A DNA stretch of 6,979 bases, from assembly GCA_964444795.1 (NCBI GenBank), contig CAYUIQ010000348.1, positions 1 through 6,979 on the forward strand, in the 5' to 3' direction. Shown one piece after another: positions 1 to 5,409 of this stretch. The stretch is from JABMRP01 sp964444795. Lineage in GTDB: Bacteria > Planctomycetota > Planctomycetia > Pirellulales > Thermoguttaceae. Under the pieces are notes generated by a model. That model had not been told where the DNA came from, searched no databases, and saw nothing but the letters and a program-made list of their open reading frames with translations. Positions within the stretch are counted from its first letter, which is position 1. Each line of letters begins with the position of its first letter. The translations under genes and the position numbers were made by a program.

Positions 1-45
1 ACGCCGCGAAAGCCGGCGCCTTCGGCTGGGCGTTAGACGATTACA
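1..45. other. Contig-edge sequence downstream of the UbiA gene, unassigned
   Basis: No gene can be supported in these 45 bases. Read on the plus strand, bases 28-38 are GGGCGTTAGAC, which contains a match to the integron attC R' consensus GTTRRRY preceded by a G-rich stretch. Only one arm of such a site could be present, so this is suggestive at best. On the minus strand, just after the UbiA stop codon, there is a 5-bp stem (AGCCG/CGGCT, bases 11-27) followed by TTTC. That is too short and too poor in T to be called a terminator. Confidence 0.3.
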
Positions 46-999
46 CTAAGTAACATAAACCCATCGCCCCAGTACCGTCACCGGCACGAGCAACAGCAGG
101 ATCATGACGGCCCACACCACGCCGCACACGGCAAAACAGACGGCCGCGTCGAGAATCACCAACGACAGAATACACTGCCGCACGGCCATTTGCACCCGCC
201 ACGGGACCGGCTCGACCACCGCCCGGGAACAGCGCCAGGCAATCAACAATCCCAACACGGTCATCAGCGTATCCCAGCGATGGGGCTCTCGCTGCAACAA
301 GGGCACCAGGCGATCGGCCCAGTGGGGAAACCAGGCCAACAGGCCGATGCCGGCCATCATCACCCCGATGGCCAGGGTCAGGTGCAGGCGGCGGCTCTCC
401 CGGGCTTCGGTCCGCGCGAACCAGGTCACGCCGGTGATGTACGTGCCGATGCCACCGGCCACGAGCCCATGAGCCGGCCCCCACGAATCGATCCCCACCA
501 CGCTCATCCCCAACAGCACGTTGAGCATGCGACAGGCACCCATGGCCGGCGGACCCAGCGGTGTTTGTTTCAGCAGACCGTCGTACCCCATGACACATCC
601 GGCCAACGCGGTGGCAACCACGCCGGGCCAGAAACTGCCGGCCAACGCGGCGGTTACCCAACCGGCGGCCGTGCCGGCGATCAGCAGTTGGCTGCCGAAC
701 CGGCATGCCGCGCTTCGCGAAATGCGACCCGAGGCCAAAGGCCGATCGGGGCGGTTGCCCGTGTCGAACTCGTAGTCGAACACGTCGTTGAACACCATGC
801 CGGCCGCATACAGCAAGACCGACGCAACGGCCAGCGCCGCCAGGACGAGTCCATCGCTCGCCTCCCATGCCGTCTGAACGAACAGAAATCCCATCGCCAC
901 GTCGGCCAAGGCCGTGAAGACGGCCGGCAGCCGCACCAGTTGGGCGTAAGCCAGGAGCGTTCCGTCTTGCGGGGTTTCGGAAGATTCAAAGTCGATCAC
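46..999 (-). CDS. EboC-like UbiA-family membrane protein (prenyltransferase superfamily)
   Basis: A 317-residue polytopic membrane protein of the UbiA superfamily, whose members transfer prenyl groups from prenyl diphosphates to aromatic or other acceptors in the membrane. The first Asp-rich motif is clear: NDVFDYEFD at residues 71-79, followed by RPDRPLASG at 83-91. The usual second Asp-rich motif (DxxxD) is not visible. Its expected place, about residues 190-205, reads WFARTEARES. From memory, that pattern and the overall length fit the EboC branch, the UbiA-like protein of the ebo cluster, rather than UbiA, MenA or chlorophyll synthase. The start is GTG at 999, since the next in-frame Met (residue 36) would cut into the first membrane segment; no Shine-Dalgarno sequence precedes it. 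It is the last gene of the five-gene run, 42 nt after the TIM-barrel gene. UbiA-superfamily membership is near certain; the EboC assignment is moderately sure, and the substrate is unknown. Confidence 0.88.
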   Translation of the reverse strand: MIDFESSETPQDGTLLAYAQLVRLPAVFTALADVAMGFLFVQTAWEASDGLVLAALAVASVLLYAAGMVFNDVFDYEFDTGNRPDRPLASGRISRSAACRFGSQLLIAGTAAGWVTAALAGSFWPGVVATALAGCVMGYDGLLKQTPLGPPAMGACRMLNVLLGMSVVGIDSWGPAHGLVAGGIGTYITGVTWFARTEARESRRLHLTLAIGVMMAGIGLLAWFPHWADRLVPLLQREPHRWDTLMTVLGLLIAWRCSRAVVEPVPWRVQMAVRQCILSLVILDAAVCFAVCGVVWAVMILLLLVPVTVLGRWVYVT

Positions 1000-1041
1000 G
1001 GTGGTTTCTTTCGCTTGTTTCGGAATTCGGGCGTATAGTAG

Positions 1042-1884
1042 CTATCTCTTCCCAATCGCTTCCAAATATTCCTTCGCCTCGCGTCCCGCGGCATCGGGGT
1101 CGTCGATGTAGGGGTACAGCTCGACGGTCACCCAACCATCGTAACCGGTGGCTTCGATCTGGTTCAACACGGCCTCAAAATCGATCGCCCCACGACCGGG
1201 AATCATGTGCTGGTGGACTCGGCTGGAGGCGATATCCTCGATGTGGTAATGTCGCGTGTGCGGGGCCATCGGTGCGATCCACTCTTGCGGATCCTCGCCC
1301 ACGCAATAGGCGTGTCCGATATCGAAGTTCAATCCGACCCAGGGCGAATCAATTCGCCGGACGAATTCGAGGTACTGCCCGAACGTCTCGATCATCAACC
1401 CCGGTTCCGGCTCGATCAACAGCAGCACCTCCAACGCTTCGGCCACTTCGACACAGGGCATGAGTTCTTCGCGAAAAAGGGCGGCGGCGTCTTTCCACGA
1501 CTGACCCTCTTCCAGCGGTCCGCCCGGTTCGGTCTGGATCGACGGCGCGCCCAACTCATGGGCCAGCGCCAGCGCCCGGCGGGTGTGTTCGCGGCGAATG
1601 GCCCGATAGTGCGGATCGGGTCCGATCCACGAAGGATACCAGTAGGGCTGCCGCGGATCCGCCACGGCGTTCATCATGAATCCGTTGACGTTGGCGATCT
1701 GGAGTTGATGTCGGGCGAGGCAATCGCGAATGGCCCGCCGGCGCTCGGGCAGTAGTCCGGCGGGCCAGGCGTGCGGCACGTCGGCCAGCAGTTCGAGTCC
1801 CCCGTAGCCCAGCGCGGCGATCCGCGCGATCGTCTCCTCGATGGAGAAGTGCATGTAGGCGTTGGAGCTGTAGGCGAGTTTCAT
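1042..1884 (-). CDS. Sugar phosphate isomerase/epimerase-like TIM-barrel protein
   Basis: A 280-residue soluble protein of the xylose isomerase-like/AP endonuclease 2 TIM-barrel family. Family members bind one or more divalent metals and mostly isomerise or epimerise sugars and related polyols. Likely metal ligands on successive strand ends are E158 (IEPE), D188 in NFDIGHA (186-192), H214 in HYHIED (212-217) and E255 in TVELYP. The pattern Glu-Asp-His-Glu is that of the family and is complete. The N-terminus (MKLAYSSNAY) enters the first barrel strand directly, which fixes the ATG at 1884; the frame stays open upstream only because it shadows the permease gene. There is no signal peptide, so it should be cytosolic. 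It begins 4 nt after the permease stop codon (TAA GACC ATG), which implies co-transcription and probably coupled translation. The neighbouring UbiA-like gene suggests a shared pathway. The substrate is not known, and it does not look like EboE itself, which is longer as I remember it. Confidence 0.88.
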   Translation of the reverse strand: MKLAYSSNAYMHFSIEETIARIAALGYGGLELLADVPHAWPAGLLPERRRAIRDCLARHQLQIANVNGFMMNAVADPRQPYWYPSWIGPDPHYRAIRREHTRRALALAHELGAPSIQTEPGGPLEEGQSWKDAAALFREELMPCVEVAEALEVLLLIEPEPGLMIETFGQYLEFVRRIDSPWVGLNFDIGHAYCVGEDPQEWIAPMAPHTRHYHIEDIASSRVHQHMIPGRGAIDFEAVLNQIEATGYDGWVTVELYPYIDDPDAAGREAKEYLEAIGKR

Positions 1885-1888
1885 GGTC

Positions 1889-2725
1889 TTAGCTACTGGC
1901 ACTTCGATACCCCAAGAGCGAACGATTGAACACCCAACGAGAAGCCAGCAGGCTGACCGCCGCGGCCACGACCGTAAACCCCGGCAACAGCCAATCGCCC
2001 GGGACCCGCGGACGGAGCGGTTTGACCAGCAACTGGGCCGGCACGTTGACCACCACCAGCACGGGCACGATGAACGTGAAGGCATGGCGCAACGGCGTTC
2101 CGATCGGACCCTTGTAGATCTCCATCGGGTAACGGGAGAAGTTGGTGATGTAGAACCAGAAGTTGTAGAGCGTCTGGTTGCGTCCCAGCCAAACGCTGGT
2201 CGCCGCGAGGCTGATCATCAGGCTGTAGAGAATGGCCACCCCGCAAAGGAGATAGAACGGATAGAGGATCACCTGCACGATCCCCGGCACGTACTTCACC
2301 TCCGTCAGCGCGTATCCCATCAGCACCAGCGCGAAGAAGAAATTTCCCAGCGAGGCCCAGTTGACTCGCTGCAACGACACGAGAAACTGCGTATCGATCG
2401 GTTTCAAGAGCGCGAAGTCAAGCGTCCCGGTGCGGATCAATTCGCTAAATTCCGCGGCGTTGGGCATGAAAAACGCTTGCACCAGGCTATTGACCAACAG
2501 CGTGGTGGAGAGAAAGAGAAAAAACTCGTACTTCCCCCACCCGGTATCCAGGCCGATGCTGTCGGTGTTCTGGAAGATGAGGATGTAAAACCCCAGGTTC
2601 ATGCACACCCAAGACATCGACGAGACGACCTCGATGAGAAAATTGCCGCGAAAGGTCATGTCGCGCACGAGGCTGTTTCGGGCGAACGTGTAGAACACGC
2701 GGAAGTAGGAAGGATGTTGGCTCAT
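1889..2725 (-). CDS. ABC-2 type transporter permease (DUF990/ABC2_membrane_6-like), second subunit
   Basis: A 278-residue inner-membrane protein, the second membrane subunit of the exporter encoded here. It has about six hydrophobic segments (roughly residues 33-51, 67-86, 124-142, 147-178, 215-234 and 245-263). The motif RTGTLDFALLKPID at 98-111 lies at the same residue numbers as RDGTVKKYLIQPID in the upstream permease, so the two are paralogous and probably form a heterodimer. The start was set at ATG 2725, because GGAGG ends 9 nt before it. An alternative GTG at 2734 overlaps the previous stop codon as GTGA but has no spacing from that same GGAGG. The family is the uncharacterised DUF990 type (COG4587/COG3694 group) that travels with COG4586-type ATPases. 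The exported substrate is unknown for most members and cannot be inferred from this sequence. Confidence 0.9.
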   Translation of the reverse strand: MSQHPSYFRVFYTFARNSLVRDMTFRGNFLIEVVSSMSWVCMNLGFYILIFQNTDSIGLDTGWGKYEFFLFLSTTLLVNSLVQAFFMPNAAEFSELIRTGTLDFALLKPIDTQFLVSLQRVNWASLGNFFFALVLMGYALTEVKYVPGIVQVILYPFYLLCGVAILYSLMISLAATSVWLGRNQTLYNFWFYITNFSRYPMEIYKGPIGTPLRHAFTFIVPVLVVVNVPAQLLVKPLRPRVPGDWLLPGFTVVAAAVSLLASRWVFNRSLLGYRSASS

Positions 2726-2730
2726 CGCGG

Positions 2731-3567
2731 TCACCCTCCGAATCCACTATAGCGCCGCACGCCGAAGTGGAACGCCACCCGGGCGGCCACCATGAAAAAC
2801 ACAACCCACCCCAATTGCACCCAAAGGCCGTACACCAGATCCGGTCCCGTGATCTTGCCCAAGAACACGGCCGCCGGAAAGTAGGCCAGGTAATGCAGCG
2901 GGAGCAGCTCGACCAGATCGCGCCAGATGCCGGGCAGCATGTCGATGGGAAACATGTGCCCGGAGAAAAAGAAATTGAACAGCATGTAGACGAACAACAG
3001 TGAACTGACCTCAAGGAACCAGAACCCGATCATCCCGATCGTCGCCTCGAGAAAAAATCCCAGCAGAAAGGCCATCAGCAGCGACAGCACGTAGGCGATC
3101 ATCGTCGTCGCATCGGGCCAACCGCCCTCGAAGTAGCCGCGGCAGAGAATGAAGACCAAGGCAAACGGTCCGATGGCCACGAGATAGTAGACCGCCTTGT
3201 GCGCCATCCGCCCGAGCAACAGGAAGCCGAGCATGTCGATCGGCTGAATCAGATATTTCTTCACCGTTCCGTCGCGAATATCCCGGGCGATCCCCGAGGC
3301 CAGCCCGGGCATACTGGAAAACGCCCGGCTGATCATGGTCAAGAGGTAGTAGGCGATGAAATTGGGCAGCGTGTACTTGGCAATCGTCTTGGGCTCCTCG
3401 CCCGTGGTCTCGATGGCGGCGAAGACAGCCGTCCAAAGAAAGATCTGCGTGACGATCGGCATAAAACGCATCAGCGTGCCCAGCGCGTAATCACCCCGAT
3501 ACACCAACCGCTCTTCCAAGCAGATGCGAAGGATGGTCCACCAGGTTGTCACACGGGCGGCAATCAT
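2731..3567 (-). CDS. ABC-2 type transporter permease (DUF990/ABC2_membrane_6-like), first subunit
   Basis: A 278-residue inner-membrane protein with about six hydrophobic segments (roughly residues 33-52, 67-85, 124-143, 154-181, 186-203 and 247-266). The cytosolic segment after the second helix carries RDGTVKKYLIQPID (98-111), a pattern shared with its partner and typical of this permease group. The start is ATG 3567 (MIAARVTTWW), 4 nt after the ATPase stop codon. The frame continues upstream only as a shadow of the ATPase gene, and the upstream extension is Arg-, Pro- and Cys-rich with no family resemblance. No Shine-Dalgarno sequence is seen, so translation probably depends on coupling to the ATPase gene. 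Its last codons (GGA GGG TGA) also hold the ribosome binding site for the next permease. It should form the transmembrane part of a heteromeric exporter with the downstream permease. Confidence 0.91.
   Translation of the reverse strand: MIAARVTTWWTILRICLEERLVYRGDYALGTLMRFMPIVTQIFLWTAVFAAIETTGEEPKTIAKYTLPNFIAYYLLTMISRAFSSMPGLASGIARDIRDGTVKKYLIQPIDMLGFLLLGRMAHKAVYYLVAIGPFALVFILCRGYFEGGWPDATTMIAYVLSLLMAFLLGFFLEATIGMIGFWFLEVSSLLFVYMLFNFFFSGHMFPIDMLPGIWRDLVELLPLHYLAYFPAAVFLGKITGPDLVYGLWVQLGWVVFFMVAARVAFHFGVRRYSGFGG
2735..2739 (-). promoter_or_regulatory. Shine-Dalgarno sequence of the second permease gene
   Basis: On the minus strand the bases read GGAGG, followed by nine bases and then ATG at 2725. 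This is the only good ribosome binding site in the minus-strand run, and it decides the start between ATG 2725 and the overlapping GTG 2734. It lies inside the end of the preceding permease gene. Confidence 0.7.
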
Positions 3568-3571
3568 TGGC

Positions 3572-4600
3572 TCATTGTTCGTCCAGCAATTCGGGGACCT
3601 GCGACAGGTCGGGCTCGGCCGGTTCGTCGCCTTGAGAAAACATCTCGGCAATGACGTCTTCCAGCGGCGGATCCTCGACGCTGACATCCGCGACGTCGTG
3701 CCCGGCCAGAACCTGGGAGAGCATCTCCGGCACGTCGGCTCGACTCACGCGCAGCCGGGCGCGGGGACGTTCGACCGAGAGCACCTCGCCGAAACGCGAC
3801 AGGTCGTCCGGCATGCGACCATCGGCAAATTGCAGCGAGATCACCTTGTCGCCGCCGAATCGATCGATGATCCCCGAGAGCGAACCGTCGTACACGATCC
3901 GCCCCAACATGATGACCACCACCCGGCGGCACAGCGCGGCGATGTCTTTCATGTAGTGGCTGGTCAGCAGAATCGTGACGTTTCGCTGCTCTTGGTACGC
4001 GCGAAGAAACGTCTGGATGTTGTGCTGGGCCACCACGTCCAGCCCAATGGTCGGCTCGTCGAGGAACAGGACGTCGGGTGAGTGAAGCAGGGCCGCGGTC
4101 AATTCCATCTTCATCCGCTCGCCCAGCGACAGCTCGCGCACCGGCTGGCTGAGCAGTTCACGAACTTGGAGCATCTCGGTCAGTTCGTCGCGGGTCCGGT
4201 CGAACTGATTCGGCTCGATCCGGTAGATCTGCTGGTGCAGGCGAAACGACTCGGCGGCGGGCAGATCCCACCAGAGCTGATTCTTCTGACCCATTACCAG
4301 GGCAAACCGGCGGCGATAGGCATTTTCCCGGCGCCAGGGAACGAACCCCATCACCCGGGCGGTCCCGCTGGTGGGGGTGATGACGCCCGAGAGAAGCTTC
4401 AGCGTGGTCGTCTTGCCCGCCCCGTTGGGCCCGAGAAAGGCGACGAACTCCCCCGCTTCGACTTCCAGATCGATCGCTCGAACCGCGTCGATCTGACGGT
4501 ACTTACGTCGAAACAGGCCGCGAATCGACGCCGCCAGCCCCTCACGTTTCCGATACACCTGGTAGGACTTCGACAGCCCCTGGATTTCAATGATGGCCAT
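3572..4600 (-). CDS. ABC transporter ATP-binding protein (DUF990-type exporter ATPase)
   Basis: A 342-residue cytosolic ATPase that powers the two permeases encoded downstream. The nucleotide-binding domain is complete: Walker A GPNGAGKTT (57-65), Q-loop Gln105 in GQKNQLWWD, signature LSLGE (157-161), Walker B VLFLDEP (177-183), D-loop GLD (186-188) and switch His215 in LLTSHYM. The segment VMGQKNQLWWDLPA and the signature LSLGERMKMEL in place of LSGGQ are typical of the COG4586 group, which pairs with DUF990 permeases. A C-terminal extension of about 90 residues (from about 250) is acidic at its end and probably regulatory. The start is ATG 4600 (MAIIEIQ). The frame is open upstream to 4789, but that part crosses the inverted repeat and has no family resemblance. 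No Shine-Dalgarno sequence is present, and a TATAAT box lies only 7 nt upstream, so the message may be leaderless. It is the first gene of the minus-strand unit. Confidence 0.95.
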   Translation of the reverse strand: MAIIEIQGLSKSYQVYRKREGLAASIRGLFRRKYRQIDAVRAIDLEVEAGEFVAFLGPNGAGKTTTLKLLSGVITPTSGTARVMGFVPWRRENAYRRRFALVMGQKNQLWWDLPAAESFRLHQQIYRIEPNQFDRTRDELTEMLQVRELLSQPVRELSLGERMKMELTAALLHSPDVLFLDEPTIGLDVVAQHNIQTFLRAYQEQRNVTILLTSHYMKDIAALCRRVVVIMLGRIVYDGSLSGIIDRFGGDKVISLQFADGRMPDDLSRFGEVLSVERPRARLRVSRADVPEMLSQVLAGHDVADVSVEDPPLEDVIAEMFSQGDEPAEPDLSQVPELLDEQ

Positions 4601-4601
4601 A

Positions 4602-4618
4602 GCATCGATTATAGATGC
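4602..4618. promoter_or_regulatory. Imperfect palindrome over the -10 box and ATPase start
   Basis: GCATCGATTATAGATGC pairs at 7 of 8 positions around a central T (4610), with one G/A mismatch. It covers the minus-strand TATAAT and lies 1 nt from the ATPase ATG. A dyad in this place could be an operator for a repressor or a small hairpin at the mRNA 5' end. It may also be chance, because ATCGAT is itself palindromic. Confidence 0.25.
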
Positions 4619-4636
4619 CGGGGAGCGAGGCGGGAA
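4608..4636 (-). promoter_or_regulatory. Putative sigma-70-type promoter of the exporter operon
   Basis: On the minus strand TATAAT (4613-4608) matches the consensus -10 box exactly. TTCCCG (4636-4631) lies 17 bp upstream as a weak -35 (three of six bases match TTGACA). Only seven bases separate the -10 box from the ATPase ATG, so transcription should begin at or next to the start codon. The spacing and the perfect -10 box support the call; the -35 box is poor. Confidence 0.55.
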
Positions 4637-4685
4637 GGAGCGTGGAAGAATGCAAGGGATAGGTAATTTGAGTGCAACTGGAGTA

Positions 4686-4801
4686 GTAGGGTACGTCTTG
4701 GCCACTCGAAGTAGTGTGCCCCCGGCCCGTGTCATCGGCATCACCCACCACGTCACGGGCCAGGGGCCCATGCTACTTCGTGTGGCCAAGACGCGCCCTA
4801 C
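4686..4801. repeat. 116-bp imperfect inverted repeat, MITE-like or large REP-type element
   Basis: Left arm 4686-4731 and right arm 4754-4801 are reverse complements at 41 of 46 aligned positions, with one 2-nt gap, around a 22-nt loop. Perfect blocks include CGTCTTGGCCAC, CGAAGTAG and GGCCCGTG. The element starts GTAGGG and ends CCCTAC. It is flanked by GAGTA on the left (4681-4685) and GAGTT on the right (4802-4806), which could be a worn 5-bp target duplication. It sits between two divergent promoters and encodes nothing recognisable. As RNA it would fold into a long GC-rich hairpin, but neither promoter is predicted to transcribe through it. Whether other copies exist in the genome cannot be seen here. 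Confidence 0.8.
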
Positions 4802-4825
4802 GAGTTAGGGAGCCCCCAGTCCGCG

Positions 4826-4854
4826 TTGTCCGCGCGAGCGTCGCGCGATATAAT
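4826..4854 (+). promoter_or_regulatory. Putative sigma-70-type promoter of ispF-cysS
   Basis: TTGTCC (4826-4831) and TATAAT (4849-4854) are separated by 17 bp. The -10 box is perfect and the -35 box matches four of six consensus bases. Transcription would start near 4861, 12 nt before the TTG at 4873 and about 45 nt before the ACG at 4906. It begins 25 bp to the right of the inverted repeat. Confidence 0.65.
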
Positions 4855-4872
4855 TCGCCGCGTTACGCTGGT

Positions 4873-5388
4873 TTGCCAGATCGCACAGACCCTGGAGGTG
4901 GAGTCACGCACACGACACGCGTTGGAATCGGACACGACACGCATCGGCTCGAACCCGGCGGACCCCTTCGCCTGGGTGGTATCGATATGCCGTATGACAA
5001 GCAGGCCGTCGGGCACAGCGATGCCGATGTCTTGTTACACGCCGTGACCGATGCCCTGTTGGGTGCGGCCGCGTTGGGCGATATCGGGCAGTTGTTTCCC
5101 GACGACGACGAAGCCAACCGAGATCGCGATTCGGCCGAGATGCTGCGGGCGGCATGTCGAACGGTGGGCGAGGCGGGTTGGCGAGTCGGCAATATCGACT
5201 GCATCGTGTTTGCCCAGCGTCCCAAGCTCACCCCGCATTGGCCGGCGATCCGGCGGCGACTGGCCGAGATCCTCGACGTGGCCCCCGATTGCGTGGGATT
5301 GAAGGCCAAGACGGGTGAAGATCTGGGGCCCGTGGGTCGAGAAGAAGCCCTATCGGCCCAGTGCGTGGCGTTGATTTTCCGATTGTGA
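4873..5388 (+). CDS. ispF: 2-C-methyl-D-erythritol 2,4-cyclodiphosphate synthase
   Basis: IspF converts CDP-methylerythritol 2-phosphate to methylerythritol 2,4-cyclodiphosphate with release of CMP in the MEP isoprenoid pathway, as a cytosolic homotrimer. Numbered from the ACG at 4906, the metal ligands are D11 and H13 (GIGHDTHRL) and H45 (HSDADVLLH). The nucleotide-binding and catalytic end is KAKTGEDLG, with T136 and E138. All are shifted by exactly three from the E. coli enzyme (D8, H10, H42, T133, E135). The start is uncertain. TTG 4873 is the only canonical start between the promoter and the active site and gives 171 aa, longer than usual. The strong GGAGGTGG at 4894-4901 instead points to about 4906, where the codon is ACG; that gives 160 aa, close to the 159 of E. 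coli. The next ATG (4987) would remove essential residues. cysS follows after 21 nt, probably in the same transcript. Confidence 0.95.
   Translation: MPDRTDPGGGVTHTTRVGIGHDTHRLEPGGPLRLGGIDMPYDKQAVGHSDADVLLHAVTDALLGAAALGDIGQLFPDDDEANRDRDSAEMLRAACRTVGEAGWRVGNIDCIVFAQRPKLTPHWPAIRRRLAEILDVAPDCVGLKAKTGEDLGPVGREEALSAQCVALIFRL
4894..4901 (+). promoter_or_regulatory. Strong Shine-Dalgarno sequence of ispF
   Basis: GGAGGTGG lies where a ribosome binding site for ispF is expected. Five bases after GGAGGTG the in-frame codon is ACG (4906), and a second ACG follows at 4912. No in-frame ATG, GTG or TTG stands at a workable distance. If the site is used, either ACG starts translation or the ACG is a base error for ATG. 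Confidence 0.6.
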
Positions 5389-5409
5389 ACAACCAAGAAA
5401 CGATCGATC

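Noticed and set aside
11..27. Rho-independent terminator after the UbiA gene
   Set aside because: The stem is only 5 bp and is followed by TTTCGC, not a T-run, so it does not meet the usual criteria.
190..1038. Long plus-strand open frame (282 codons) opposite the UbiA gene
   Set aside because: Its product is rich in His, Arg and Gln with no recognisable domain. It is the antisense shadow of a GC-rich membrane-protein gene whose own frame carries clear UbiA motifs.
1883..2752. Plus-strand open frame (289 codons) opposite the second permease
   Set aside because: The composition (His, Arg, Gln, Glu) is typical of the complement of hydrophobic codons, it spans a gene boundary exactly opposite the permease, and it has no promoter or ribosome binding site.
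4601..4789. N-terminal extension of the ABC ATPase up to 4789
   Set aside because: The extension runs through the inverted repeat and the promoter and shows no conserved sequence. The family start matches ATG 4600.
4686..4801. Bidirectional terminator
   Set aside because: The inverted repeat lies upstream of both divergent genes, not downstream of any gene, and has no T-tract on either side. A repeat element explains it better.
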